Part shown: positions 1 through 10,500 of the stretch, one piece after another
Numbering within the stretch: position 1 is the first letter of the stretch
Layout: each line of letters opens with the position of its first letter
Assembly: GCA_033557675.1 (NCBI GenBank)
Contig: JAWQRM010000556.1
Location: 1-21,517, forward strand
Direction: 5' to 3'
DNA: 21,517 nt
DNA from: Coptodactyla brooksi
Lineage: Eukaryota > Arthropoda > Insecta > Coleoptera > Scarabaeidae
Notes under the pieces: generated by a model
Told to the model about the DNA's origin: nothing
The model's database searches: none
Seen by the model: only the letters and a program-made list of their open reading frames with translations
Translations under genes and position numbers: made by a program

Positions 1-466
1 AAGTTATACTTTTTAGGGAATATTACTTTTTGGGAAGGTGACTTTTGTAGAACTGTTCCTTTTTTGAAACTGCTGCGTTTTTTGGAACTGTTGCTTTTTT
101 GGTACTGTTACTGTTTTAAAAACTGTTACTTTTTTGGAACTGTTACTTTCTTGGAACTGTTACTTTTTTGGAACTGTTACTTTTTTGGAACTGTTACTTC
201 TTTGGAACTGTTACTTTTATGGAATTGCTTCTTTGGAACTGTTACTTTTTTGGAACTCTTACTTTTTTGAAACTGTTACTTTTTGAAACTGTTACTTTTT
301 GGAACTGTTAGTCTTTGGAACTCTTACTTTTGGGGACTGTTTGAAACTGTTTACTTTTTGGAACTGCAATGTTTTTTAACTGTTACTTTTTAGAATTTTT
401 TGGAACTCCTTTTATTTTTAGTACTGTTACTTTTTCGAACTATTACCTTTTGGAACTGTTAAAGTT
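1..466. repeat. Minisatellite, unit about 15-17 bp
   Basis: A long array of imperfect units of the form ggaactgttacttttt runs from the window edge to about 466. Units vary from about 14 to 18 bp through changes in the T run and occasional substitutions. The repeat-encoded peptide in this stretch (short FGTVTFLELLLF units) is a by-product of the array, not a gene. The array continues past the left edge, so its full size is unknown. Confidence 0.9.
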
Positions 467-639
467 CCAAACATTAGAAACGTAACAAAATAACTGCTGA
501 AAGTTTTGGAACTAAAGTTTTTGCAAGTTTTTGCACAGCACATGTAACACCATTTGTAAAATGGTGTTTTAAAAACCTAAAAAATAACAAACAGAACTTC
601 CAGGTGATAGTCAAAGTTGTTAGCAATTACATCCTGTTA

Positions 640-760
640 GCAAAGTAACAGGCCCTAATTGTTACTTTGCCAACAAAAAAGCAACTATGCCAAACAAAAA
701 ATAACTATCCTAAATGAAAAACAGCAATTTCAAACAAAAAATAACAAAGCCGTTGCGGTT
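640..760. repeat. Degenerate repeats, reverse orientation of the minisatellite
   Basis: Units such as gccaaacaaaaaataac recur about every 17-25 bp. They resemble the reverse complement of the array at 1-466 (agttccaaaaaagtaac). Similarity is partial; the region may be a diverged inverted arm of the same repeat family. Confidence 0.45.
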
Positions 761-1036
761 AAAAAGAACTGTACTTAAAAATCGACAGATACCTTAAAAG
801 ATAACGGATTAAAATAGCACCCCTCTGTCCAAAAGTGCGTTTTAACTAGAAGATGTACCTCTGGTTTAAATATTAAAAAATTTCTAAAAGAAATTTCCAT
901 TCATACCTGTCAATTTTATTCCAAAAATGTGTAACAACGCCCAGATGGCGCGATTTAGAACTGAAATAATAAAATAAACTAGAAATAATTAAGGTGGCCC
1001 TTAAGTCTTATAAGGAGTTCAAAAATATCATAATAT

Positions 1037-1211
1037 ACAGGGTGTTCCATTGAAAAATCTGAAATTGAATAGTTTTTAGGATAAAATGAACACCTTGTAT
1101 ATTCCAAAACTGTTTCAAATTGTGAAGCGCTCGATGTCACGCAACCCTTATTTGAAACGTTTTTTTTCTAAAGAGATCAATACCCGAGATTAAGAACGAA
1201 ACACCCTCTGT
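1037..1211. mobile_element. MITE-like element, cagggtgttcc termini
   Basis: The left end reads acagggtgttcc and the right end gaaacaccctctgt. These are inverted copies with few differences, about 175 bp apart, with TA-rich flanks (aata/ttat). There is no coding capacity. The terminus acagggtgttcc is often seen on short non-autonomous elements in insect genomes. The family is not identified. Confidence 0.5.
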
Positions 1212-1377
1212 TATAAAAATATATTACAAAAAATTGTAAAAAAATAAAAAAAAATGTAGGTAAGCATTATGTACAATTTTTATGAAATCCTTATTGTGAC
1301 CAGATTATATAATAATTAGTTTGTATGTAAAGTATTATTTTACTCGGTCTAATATGGCAGGAGATACATGAACCACA

Positions 1378-1402
1378 GACGGACAGACGGACGGACAGAC
1401 CA
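1378..1402. repeat. Simple repeat, GGACAGAC-like
   Basis: A short run made of gacggacagacggacggacag, purine-rich on the plus strand and clearly distinct from the AT-rich surroundings. No function can be inferred. Confidence 0.7.
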
Positions 1403-2557
1403 ACCACCAAAACTAGCATAGATAGGTTACAAAGAGCCTAAATCGTCAAGATCCAACAAAATCTCGACATCGATTTTTTTTGAGAATGCAATACTTTTTC
1501 ATAAGAGAATGTAATAAGGAAGAACAAACACTACCTGAGGAAGAGCAAGTAATGAAAATGTTAGGAACAATATTTTGTTAGCATCGCAGGTTAAATGCTG
1601 AAAGGATAGGAGGAAAGGAAAACGGAATCATGGGCTATTTCTCTATCGCTATTTGTGTTAATATTATTTATATTTAACTCATTACTAGGTATCGTATTAT
1701 GTGAATCAGATATGTCATTATAATGCTGTGTTGTTAAACGTTCTTTAAACTTGTATCGATTTTGATACTTACGATGACAATTTTCTTAAGCGCATTCAAA
1801 GCTGTGTACGTTGGTATGCTGCCATTTGAAATGTAATAATAGCTGAGAAGGGTCTTTTATACAGCATAATCTACATAATAAATCGTTTTGATTTATTTTT
1901 GCATTTTATTTTTGTACTTTTGCATTTGTTATATTTTTTAGAATTTGTTAGCATTTATTATACGCTTTCTTTGCACTTCAGTACACTGGGTTTAGAGCAC
2001 CTATCCTCCTTTTGACTAATTCCTCTTGGAGGTATTAAAAATGGTAATAAGTTGCAGGGTTGCGTAGGTATCTAAAAAGAGGTCTGTAAGGACAATAGTA
2101 TTGATTGAATTTTACATACTAGTACAAGTTGCTTCCTTTAATGTGTGTACAAAAGAAAGCGCTTCCTCATCAGTCAAATAGCATTCACGGCTTTTATAAA
2201 TCGTTCGAAGAAATACGTTTCATTTCGGGTAAGACAAGATATAGTCGATATTAAGTATTAATTCGATATCAATGTCAATCTGAAATAACATAATATAATA
2301 TATAAGTTTCTATTACGCAAGTTTTACTTACCAAAGCTGGAGCATTACTTTGATTAAATAATGGCAATTCTACATAAAATTCAGCCACAGTCTTAACGAT
2401 GGAATGGCGTCTTAAAGAAAATGTCTTCTTCCAGTAAGGATTACCTGGTCCCACGATTCATTTTGAATTTCAAGAGACTGCACATTTGTTCTTGAGTCTT
2501 CTAAAACGTGTTTAAGTATTATTAAAATTCACAAAAGTTGAACGAGGAATATACCAT

Positions 2558-2562
<5 letters not shown>
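1403..2562. other. No gene seen
   Basis: AT-rich sequence with no open frame that reads like protein and no transposon end that I recognise. Confidence 0.6.
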
Positions 2563-2588
<26 letters not shown>

Positions 2589-2589
2589 C
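2563..2589. repeat. (AT)n microsatellite
   Basis: An uninterrupted AT dinucleotide run of about 13 units, likely variable in length between individuals. Confidence 0.9.
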
Positions 2590-3248
2590 AATATCGGAAA
2601 TAGGATCGTAATTTATTTGGAATTCTTTCAGTCTGAGTTTGTTGCAATAAAACTAAAAAAATAATTATGTTCACTTTTGAAAATAGGTAAATTTAGTAGA
2701 TTAATTTTAATCTGTTGTGCTTTATGTTCATTATAATAGAGCAAGAGATTTCTTCCTTTCTGCGGCATCTAAAAATGATGTAAATCCAAATTATTAGGAG
2801 GATAATCTTATTAAGATGAAGGATAAGGAGGTCATATTAAAGTAGGTTTCGGTGGTCTATTCGGATGGAAATTCATCCTGTCAAGCTACTAGTGGTCATC
2901 TAAGACAATTCAAGAGCTATTCTTATCATTAACAATAATTGCTAAATTATAAGAATTTTATTATAAGTACTGGAAGGCAGTTTAGGTAGCTTTGACCAAT
3001 AAACAATCATGCCTTTAAAGCGTTATTAAAATTCAAAAATTAAAAAAAAATCTATCGAGAACTTGATACGAAAACAAAAAATTATTGCATTTGAATCAGC
3101 CCTAAATTTTCAAATTGATCCAATTTTCAATTTTTCAAAAATGCTTCAAAACTTTAAAACTTTTCAAAATTTTTTTCCAAATTCCAAAGAAATTTCACAA
3201 CTGGTGATTAAATATTAAAGCAACCAATAAATATTTCTTTGAAATTTT

Positions 3249-3326
3249 CTTACGTAAAGACAGTGTAAAAGGTGCCCTCTCATATAGCTTACGTAAAGAC
3301 AGTGTAAAAGGTGCCCTCTCATATAG
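3249..3326. repeat. Perfect 39-bp tandem duplication
   Basis: Two identical adjacent copies of a 39-bp unit beginning cttacgtaaagacagtgtaa lie at 3249-3287 and 3288-3326. The absence of differences implies a recent duplication (or an assembly artefact). The flanks are ordinary AT-rich DNA. Confidence 0.92.
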
Positions 3327-4403
3327 CTTTAATTAAACGGTTTTCCTAATATTATGGCTAAATATTTGCTCCCTTTTCCTGGGTACTTAGTGCATCAAAA
3401 GAAACCATTAATTATATGGTAGCCATATTAATTATATGGCTACATGTATACACATATATATATGTAGCTATTCATCATTCACACATAGCGAATCGAACAA
3501 AAATATTATTACGGGACACTCTGTATAGTCTTAGAAGGAAGGACACAAGCTAAGAACGTAAGAAGCAGGGAGAGAGCAGAGAAAAAGGCAAAAAAGAAAT
3601 TAGATCCAGGTAATCGAATAGTATAAGAATGTTTAAGCTTAATGCGAAAGCAAAAAGCAAGATAAAGAAGCGCAAAAAGTTTATGAGAGGAAACTAAGCT
3701 AAAGGTACTTTAATTTTGAAATAATTGTGCGAAGAAAGAAAGCCCTACTAGAGCAGGAAAGATACGAGAGGATAAATTTTGACAAGAAGAGGAAGGTGAA
3801 ATGTGCAGAAAAATGCATGCAAACTGACAAAATACAGAATTTAAAAATTAAATCATCCAATATTAGCTTGCGAAAATAAAATTGCTGCTACTTTTAGAAA
3901 GGCGGTACAGCAGTTTAGCTTAGTGTTTAGAAAAAAGTAAGTGATTATTTTCAACATATTTTCCCACATTTGAGAATAAAAGCGTAGCGGTAACTACGTT
4001 TGAAAATAAAATGTTTAGACATTCGTTTTAATTGAACTGTTTTAATTATTTGTATGCATCAGTACTTTGCAGTTGATTTCATGGTGAAGAAGGGCTACAA
4101 TATTAGAAATAATAATTGTAACCTTAAATTGCCACCAAACATTAAATATATTTGGGTAAAGTCTTTGCACCTTGAAATGCTATATGGGTTGAATAACTGT
4201 AGACATATTTAGTAACAACTTATTTATAAATGCAAAATTTTCATGATGCATTTATGCAACATGTATTTCTACATATACGCAATATATACAGTAATTTCAT
4301 AAAATAATTATTGTAGAGGTTTAATATTGTAATTAATTATATATTCTAAAGGTTTTAACATTGAATTTCAATCATTTACATTTCAAACATAACTATAGCA
4401 ACC
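3327..4403. other. Upstream flank of the mannosidase gene
   Basis: No protein-like open frame was seen. A small repeat attaattatatgg occurs at about 3410-3440 with an AT-rich run after it. The promoter and any 5' untranslated exon of the mannosidase should lie here, but no TATA box or initiator can be named with confidence. Confidence 0.45.
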
Positions 4404-4559
4404 ATGGCAACCAGGTATGCTACAAGTAATCGCCTGGTGGTAATGTTCAGTCAGAATTATAACAGTTTAGTCTTCCTTCTTTTCTGTAAATATGCGATTG
4501 GATTGCCACCCAATCCTTTTATAAACATACTCACTTCTGAAGTCACATGCGGTTATCAG
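4404..4559 (+). CDS. Mannosidase exon 1: signal region (residues 1-52)
   Basis: This exon encodes the start codon and the N-terminus. A hydrophobic run SLVFLLFCKYAIGLP lies at about residues 21-35 and probably acts as the signal peptide, followed by the C-G-Y segment that precedes the catalytic domain in lysosomal mannosidases. The n-region before the hydrophobic core is long (about 20 residues), so translation from M14 at 4443 would give a more typical signal. The donor is cag|gtaaat, phase 0. A 5' untranslated exon upstream cannot be excluded. Confidence 0.8.
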
Positions 4560-7500
4560 GTAAATCCATTCCCTTCCCCTGAATGACGTGACAAATAAAT
4601 GACGTAGTAATAATCTTTTATAATTTCAATTTACAGTCTTGCCCTCGGCCAAATCCTAATTCTGCACTAAATATCCACATAATCCCTCACACGCATTTTG
4701 ATTTAGGATGGTTGCAAACAGTTGACCGATACTTCAATGTGGGTAATGTACAGATAGTATTACACATTTTTATAGTTGACACATTCTGGTTTCTTAGAGG
4801 GATATGGTGTGTATAATACAATTAATTCGATTACTAGTGCATTAATAAATGATACAAATCGAAAGTAAGTTGAATAATGATGTCAAAATATAGAGTAACA
4901 CCACATTTGCATAGGTTTGTCTTTTCTGAAGCAGCATATCTGTCATTCTGGTGGGAGACTCAAACAGAATCATATAAGCAAGCACTACAAACACTGGTCA
5001 ATCTAGGAAACATTGAAATTGTAGGTGGTGGATGGAGCCAAAACGATGAAGCCGTTACTCACTATCAATCTATAATCGACCAACTGACATGGGGTTTGCG
5101 GTAAATATATAATTTTCGGGCATATAGTAAAAGTGAAATTCCCCTTCTCTTCAGCAAGTTAGATGAGATGTTTGGTGAATGTGGAAGACCAAAAGTTGGT
5201 TGGCAGATAGACCCGTTTGGACATAGTGCAGAAATGGCTTCAATATTCACCCAAATGAAATTCGACGGACTATTTCTAGGAAGAATAGATTATCAGGATA
5301 AAATGAATAGATTTGCAACAAGGTCAGCTGAGTTTATTTGGACAGGAAATCCTGATTTAGGTACAGATTTTAAAATATTCTGCGAAATAATGTAATGTCT
5401 GATTTTGTTACAACAATAGAACAAGAAACTGAGATCTTCACAAATGTTTTGCCAAATACTTATCAACCACCATTCAATCTATGTGTCGATAGAATGTGTT
5501 ACATTGGTGAACTCACTGGTAACATGATAGAAGAGGCTCTAAAAGAATTGGAAGATAAAAGGGCTGGTTACATAACAAGTAATTTAATGGCGACTATGGG
5601 AGGAGACAATCAATATTCTGACGCCCACTTCAACTTTGACAATATTGAAAAAATAATGAGGTGACATCCTACAGCTAAAAATAGTCTTATATTCATTTTC
5701 TTAATAATCTAGATACGTTCACAAACGCAATTCTTCTCTATCCATGTTCTACTCTACACCGTCTTGTTATGTCAAAGCAGTCATAGAAGAGGTTATTAGA
5801 AAAAATAAAACTTTGCCAAAAAAGACTGGTGACTTTCTGCCGTATGCTACAGATCTTCACCATTATTGGACAGGATTTTTCTCATCCAGGCCCACTATAA
5901 AAAGACTTGAGCGCATAGGAAATAACTATCTCCAAGCAATATTCCCTTTAATTTGGGCGTTGCACTTATATTTATAATCTACATTTTAGATATGCAAGCA
6001 ATTGTATGTGATCAGCAACCTCACTACAAAATATATGAACAAATTAGAAAAAATGATATCAGAAATGGGTATTCTTCAGCATCACGATGCCATAACTGGT
6101 ACATCGTTACAAACTGTGGCTTATGACTATGTCAAACGTCTTATAGATGGTTTTCATTCTTGTGATACAGTAACGAGACATGCTTTAAAGTGAGTATGGT
6201 GTTTGCTTATAATAGGATCATTTCAGTATGATGGCGTTTTGATTCGCCACCATATTACAAATAGTATAATACATTAAAAGATATTCCTCTGAACTTGTGC
6301 TATTTGTTAACTATAAAGTGGTAATACGTCGAGAGATAATAATAATTATTTTGTTAGAATTCTAAAACTTCCTGTTAAGACACATTCTTGTTATCCATCT
6401 CCTCTTTCTTACTTGAATGAAATTTTTGCCATCACGTGACTTTTTTGCAGGGAAACATCCCAGTATCCTTGGTAATATTGACACTGGCGGTTCTCAATCC
6501 TTTGAAAAGTTAATATATACGTAATTAACTTTTCAAAGTTAATAATAAAAGTTAATATATTATAATATTTCTAACTGAAAACCGGGAGTAATAACAAAGT
6601 CAAGGCATTTGTATATTATAGAACATTTATAGAGCAGCTTTATTGATATTATGCTCGTATATTATAAAATATATATTTCACAAAGTATAAATGTAAATAT
6701 GATGGATGTGCTTCCTTATTTGAAACAAATTTTGGTATGGTGGGACTTTATCTCTCTCAATTTCAGACGTAAACCTGATTCTAGTTGTAAATTCGTTCTA
6801 AATTTTTGATTATTTTCTTCTCAGCAACCAAAAATTTGTCAAACCATTCCTTTTGAATTCATTTTTAAGGACTCCCTCACATGAAATTTCAATAATTTCA
6901 TCTCTTCCCTGTCAAATTATACCGACGAATTATCCAAAACTGAACTGGAAAGATCAAATGAATAAGAGAAACAAAATCATAAGATAATTTATGATATAAC
7001 ACATGATAATTTATGTTATGTTATCATATGATTCGTTTGCCCTGACAAACTCTTTCAAAATTGGAACTTCAGAAATACATGTCTTTAATAACGTAAGCCT
7101 GCGATGATTGTGTTTTCTAACTTTTGATAATTGATTCTTGTGTTTTTTTGCATTTTTTAATTGCTATAAATGAGCCAAGTTTTCATTTATTTTTTCTTTT
7201 AATTTTTAAGAGGTACATTGGGATGCATTGGGTATATTGGGATACATTGGAACTCGTTGTCTATAAAATTATATACTACTATCATAAGTGGATTATGTGC
7301 AGTGATCTGAAAATAATATTGATACTTCTGGGACAACAAGCAAGGTGCAGAGCTACAGAAAATCATTGGATAAAGAAAGCATTTTGACCAAAAATGCTCT
7401 CATCAATCCGAATAAAGTTCTTCTTCCACCTCTGCATATCAAGTTAGAGTTACAATTTATCAAATCCTTACCGAAAGAAGGTCAATGTTTTACATACATC

Positions 7501-10500
7501 TGTGATAAATTTCCAGTCTTATCAACCACCAAACTAAAAGAGGGTTTCTTTACTGATCCTGACATTAGAAAATTTCTCAAAGATAGTAATTTTGAGAAAT
7601 AAATAGAAATTGCGGAATAAGAAGCCCAAGGAGCCTTTAAACACGTAGTGACCAAGTTTTTGGGCAATAACAAGTATCCGAACTTCAAGGTTATGACCTT
7701 AAAGGCTAACTTCCTAACTTCACATTTGAACTATTTTCCTCAAAATCTGGGTACCGTTAGCGAAGAAGTGGATGACAGATTTCAAAAGGACATCAAAGAA
7801 ATGGAAAGGAGATATCAAGGAAAATCGTCTACTACGATGATGGTTGACCATTGCTGGATGTTACACTCAGATGAACCCCATAGATAATATAAAAGGAAAA
7901 GAATATATTATAAGGAAAAATGCTATAAATCTATTTTAAAGTCTCATATTTTCGTTCATATTTAGACATTTTACAAATTTTGATATTTGCGATTTGTGAA
8001 AAATCTTGATAGGAGAAAATGAAGATTATTTTCGAATTCAGCACTAAAAATACATAAGAATCAATTAATAAAAGTTAAAAAACATGACACAACCCAAATT
8101 TTGCAGGCTTGTGTGGTTGCAGTTGTTTTATTGACATTAAAAGCAGCAATATCCTTGTAAATTAGAATTTAACATTGATACCTCCAAGAATATTCGCAAA
8201 AAAGCTAATCAGTGTCATCAGTGCGATTAGCACCATCAGCGATGAAAGACTGGTCAGTCTCCCATCACGCCAGATGATGCTAACTTGCTCAGCAAAACGT
8301 GTGTCGATCATGCATTTTCTTTTTAGTGTAGTGGTGACAATTGTTTAAACGATTTTAAACAAAATTTGAACTTCCGAACATAACTCAGAGTTCAGCTAAT
8401 ACTTCTCATCTTGAAAGCCATCTTATTTTCATGTGCAACTGAACATTTTAAAGTGGTCTAAATTCACCACAACTAGTTGTTATTGGAAGAGCTCCATCTG
8501 AACATAGTCCACAGTTTTTCTAATTTATGTGATTCTGAGTAAACAATAATTAGTTTACTCAGAGCATTAATTTTCTGAAACCTTTCGCCAGCGGTGGTTA
8601 GTCCCCAGTTATGTGTTGTTGCTTTTCATATCTGATCCTGAGAGATAAAACACTCTCTGCTAAACAAAATAATGTCTTTGGCAGAAGAGAGTGTTAAAGT
8701 TTCTCCCATGCTATGAGATTTTGCTGATTGAAATATTTACAAACTGACCAAGTATTAGACTGCCACAACTTGAGTGTTTGTTGCAGTGAAAGCAAGAATG
8801 AATTTTTTGTTATCTTGCCAATTTTTAGGTAATTTCGTTTCAGATTAAAAGTTTGACAGGCTTGTCAAAAGAGATGATTTTATGAAATGATTTCTTCATA
8901 ACAAATAATCCTTTGGGGTTTCAGGTCCTTCTCATCTCCATTCCATGTAAATCCGTACGTTAAATAATCAACACTATATTTTCCTTGTAGGAAGTTTCCC
9001 TTGCTCCAGTTTCTTCGTCCTGTTCATAACTGGCAGAAGTACATGTGCTAGCATTGCCACCTTTCCCACTTTTTAAGAAACGAGTGTGAAAATGGAAAAC
9101 AAAATATAGTTCGAATTATTTTATTATTGGATTTTATACTTACGTCCAAGTATAGAAACTAAGGGAATTCGTGGTTTTTCACAGTCCAGTTAGCAATAAA
9201 ATTATTTTGGAAAAATAAAATAAAAAATACAGTGAAGACCCAAAAATACAGTGATACTGTGAATACCCCGTATATAAAACAATTTGTGACCTACACTTAC
9301 TTACAATACACGTTTCGCTGACCATGTTCGCATCGTCGGAAGCGACAGACAGGGGAAGCGACAGACAGAGGAACCGACACAGGTTTTTCCGACGATGCAC
9401 GGTCAACGGAATTCGTGCCTCGAGCAAAAAGCTTTTCGGTTTTGGTGTAGTGGTGGCATTGTTTAACTTTCTGTACTGGTTGGTTTGTGAAAATTGCTAA
9501 GATTATACATTGTAGTGGCTCGTATTTTTTTAAATATTTACGTCTTGAAAATTAATTCACCATTAATTGTCCCCTTGAATGTAAAGTCTAGATTACATCG
9601 AGTGTAAGTTTTAGGTTATTATTCAACAAATCATGTAAATCAATAATTTTCACATTTAGTCCGTGGATGTAATATTATTAATGAAAATCCTATTGTATAA
9701 ATGTTTTATACTGAAGAAAATAAGTTTTTGGGTTTTCTTGTAGAATGTATATCCTTTAGTTATTTTCTACCAGCAAAGAAGAAACAAGCATATCTTAGTA
9801 AATTCTTTCTATGCCTATGAATTATCATACCTACCACCTATTGTCCGAAGTAAAAAATTATATTTTATTTTACTTGTTATTCAGTCACCTAGTAATTTCT
9901 AACCAAGCACGTGATTTATTCATGATGTTTAACTGTTTTTTTTTCTTGCTTCGTCTTAATCGTAGTAGGTGCGATGTATCTTGCTTGCAAGACGAACACA
10001 TTGTTTCAAGTTGTTCCAACATTTGTTGGAACAACTTGAAACAAAGTTATGAGCCCACAAAGTTTTAGAAGTAGAGAAAAAAATACTTAAAGGTCAACTT
10101 TTCATTGGACTAAAAAAGAAACTAAATGCGATCGAGTTCTTTAAATTCTCTGAAAACATCTCCAGTTCATGCCGATTCTAGCAGTATGCCATATACAATA
10201 TTACAAACCTTTTTTTAATAACTTGAGTAATTGTCTAATTTCTCCCACCCGGTCACATCTGGAGCAATTTCGATTTTTGAGAAAATTACTTGTTTTATTA
10301 AATTACCAGGTGTGAAGCAGGTAACAGAATTTTATTTTGTTCTTACTCACATCTACTATTCCTTTCTGTCATGTCATGTCAAGCGGTTACATCGAGAACC
10401 TCAAGATTACTTGGAAATCTTTTTAAGTTTTTATACGTTTTCTCATTTACCTTTCTTATTTTTAAAGTGGGTGATGTACTTATCTAAACCAAGTTTTTAA

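Noticed and set aside
64..270. Open frame of 68 codons with repeated FGTVTFLELLLF-like units
   Set aside because: It is a translation of the minisatellite, with no independent sign of coding.
4739..4797. Alternative donor at 4739 (gtgggt) for intron 2
   Set aside because: It would end exon 2 in phase 0 and does not join exon 3 in the frame needed; the donor at 4743 does.
5065..5250. Minus-strand frame opposite mannosidase exons 4-5
   Set aside because: It is the reverse shadow of well-supported catalytic exons.
7482..7688. Minus-strand frame opposite the decayed arthropod family copy
   Set aside because: The plus strand carries the recognisable motifs; this is its shadow.
9179..9427. Minus-strand frame of 82 codons with SVASDDANMVSETCIVSK
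   Set aside because: It is a translation through a Penelope-type terminal repeat and its tandem spacer, not a protein domain.
10231..10500. Plus-strand frame inside the long-TIR element
   Set aside because: Low-complexity Phe/Leu/Ser content without any motif; the transposase lies on the other strand.
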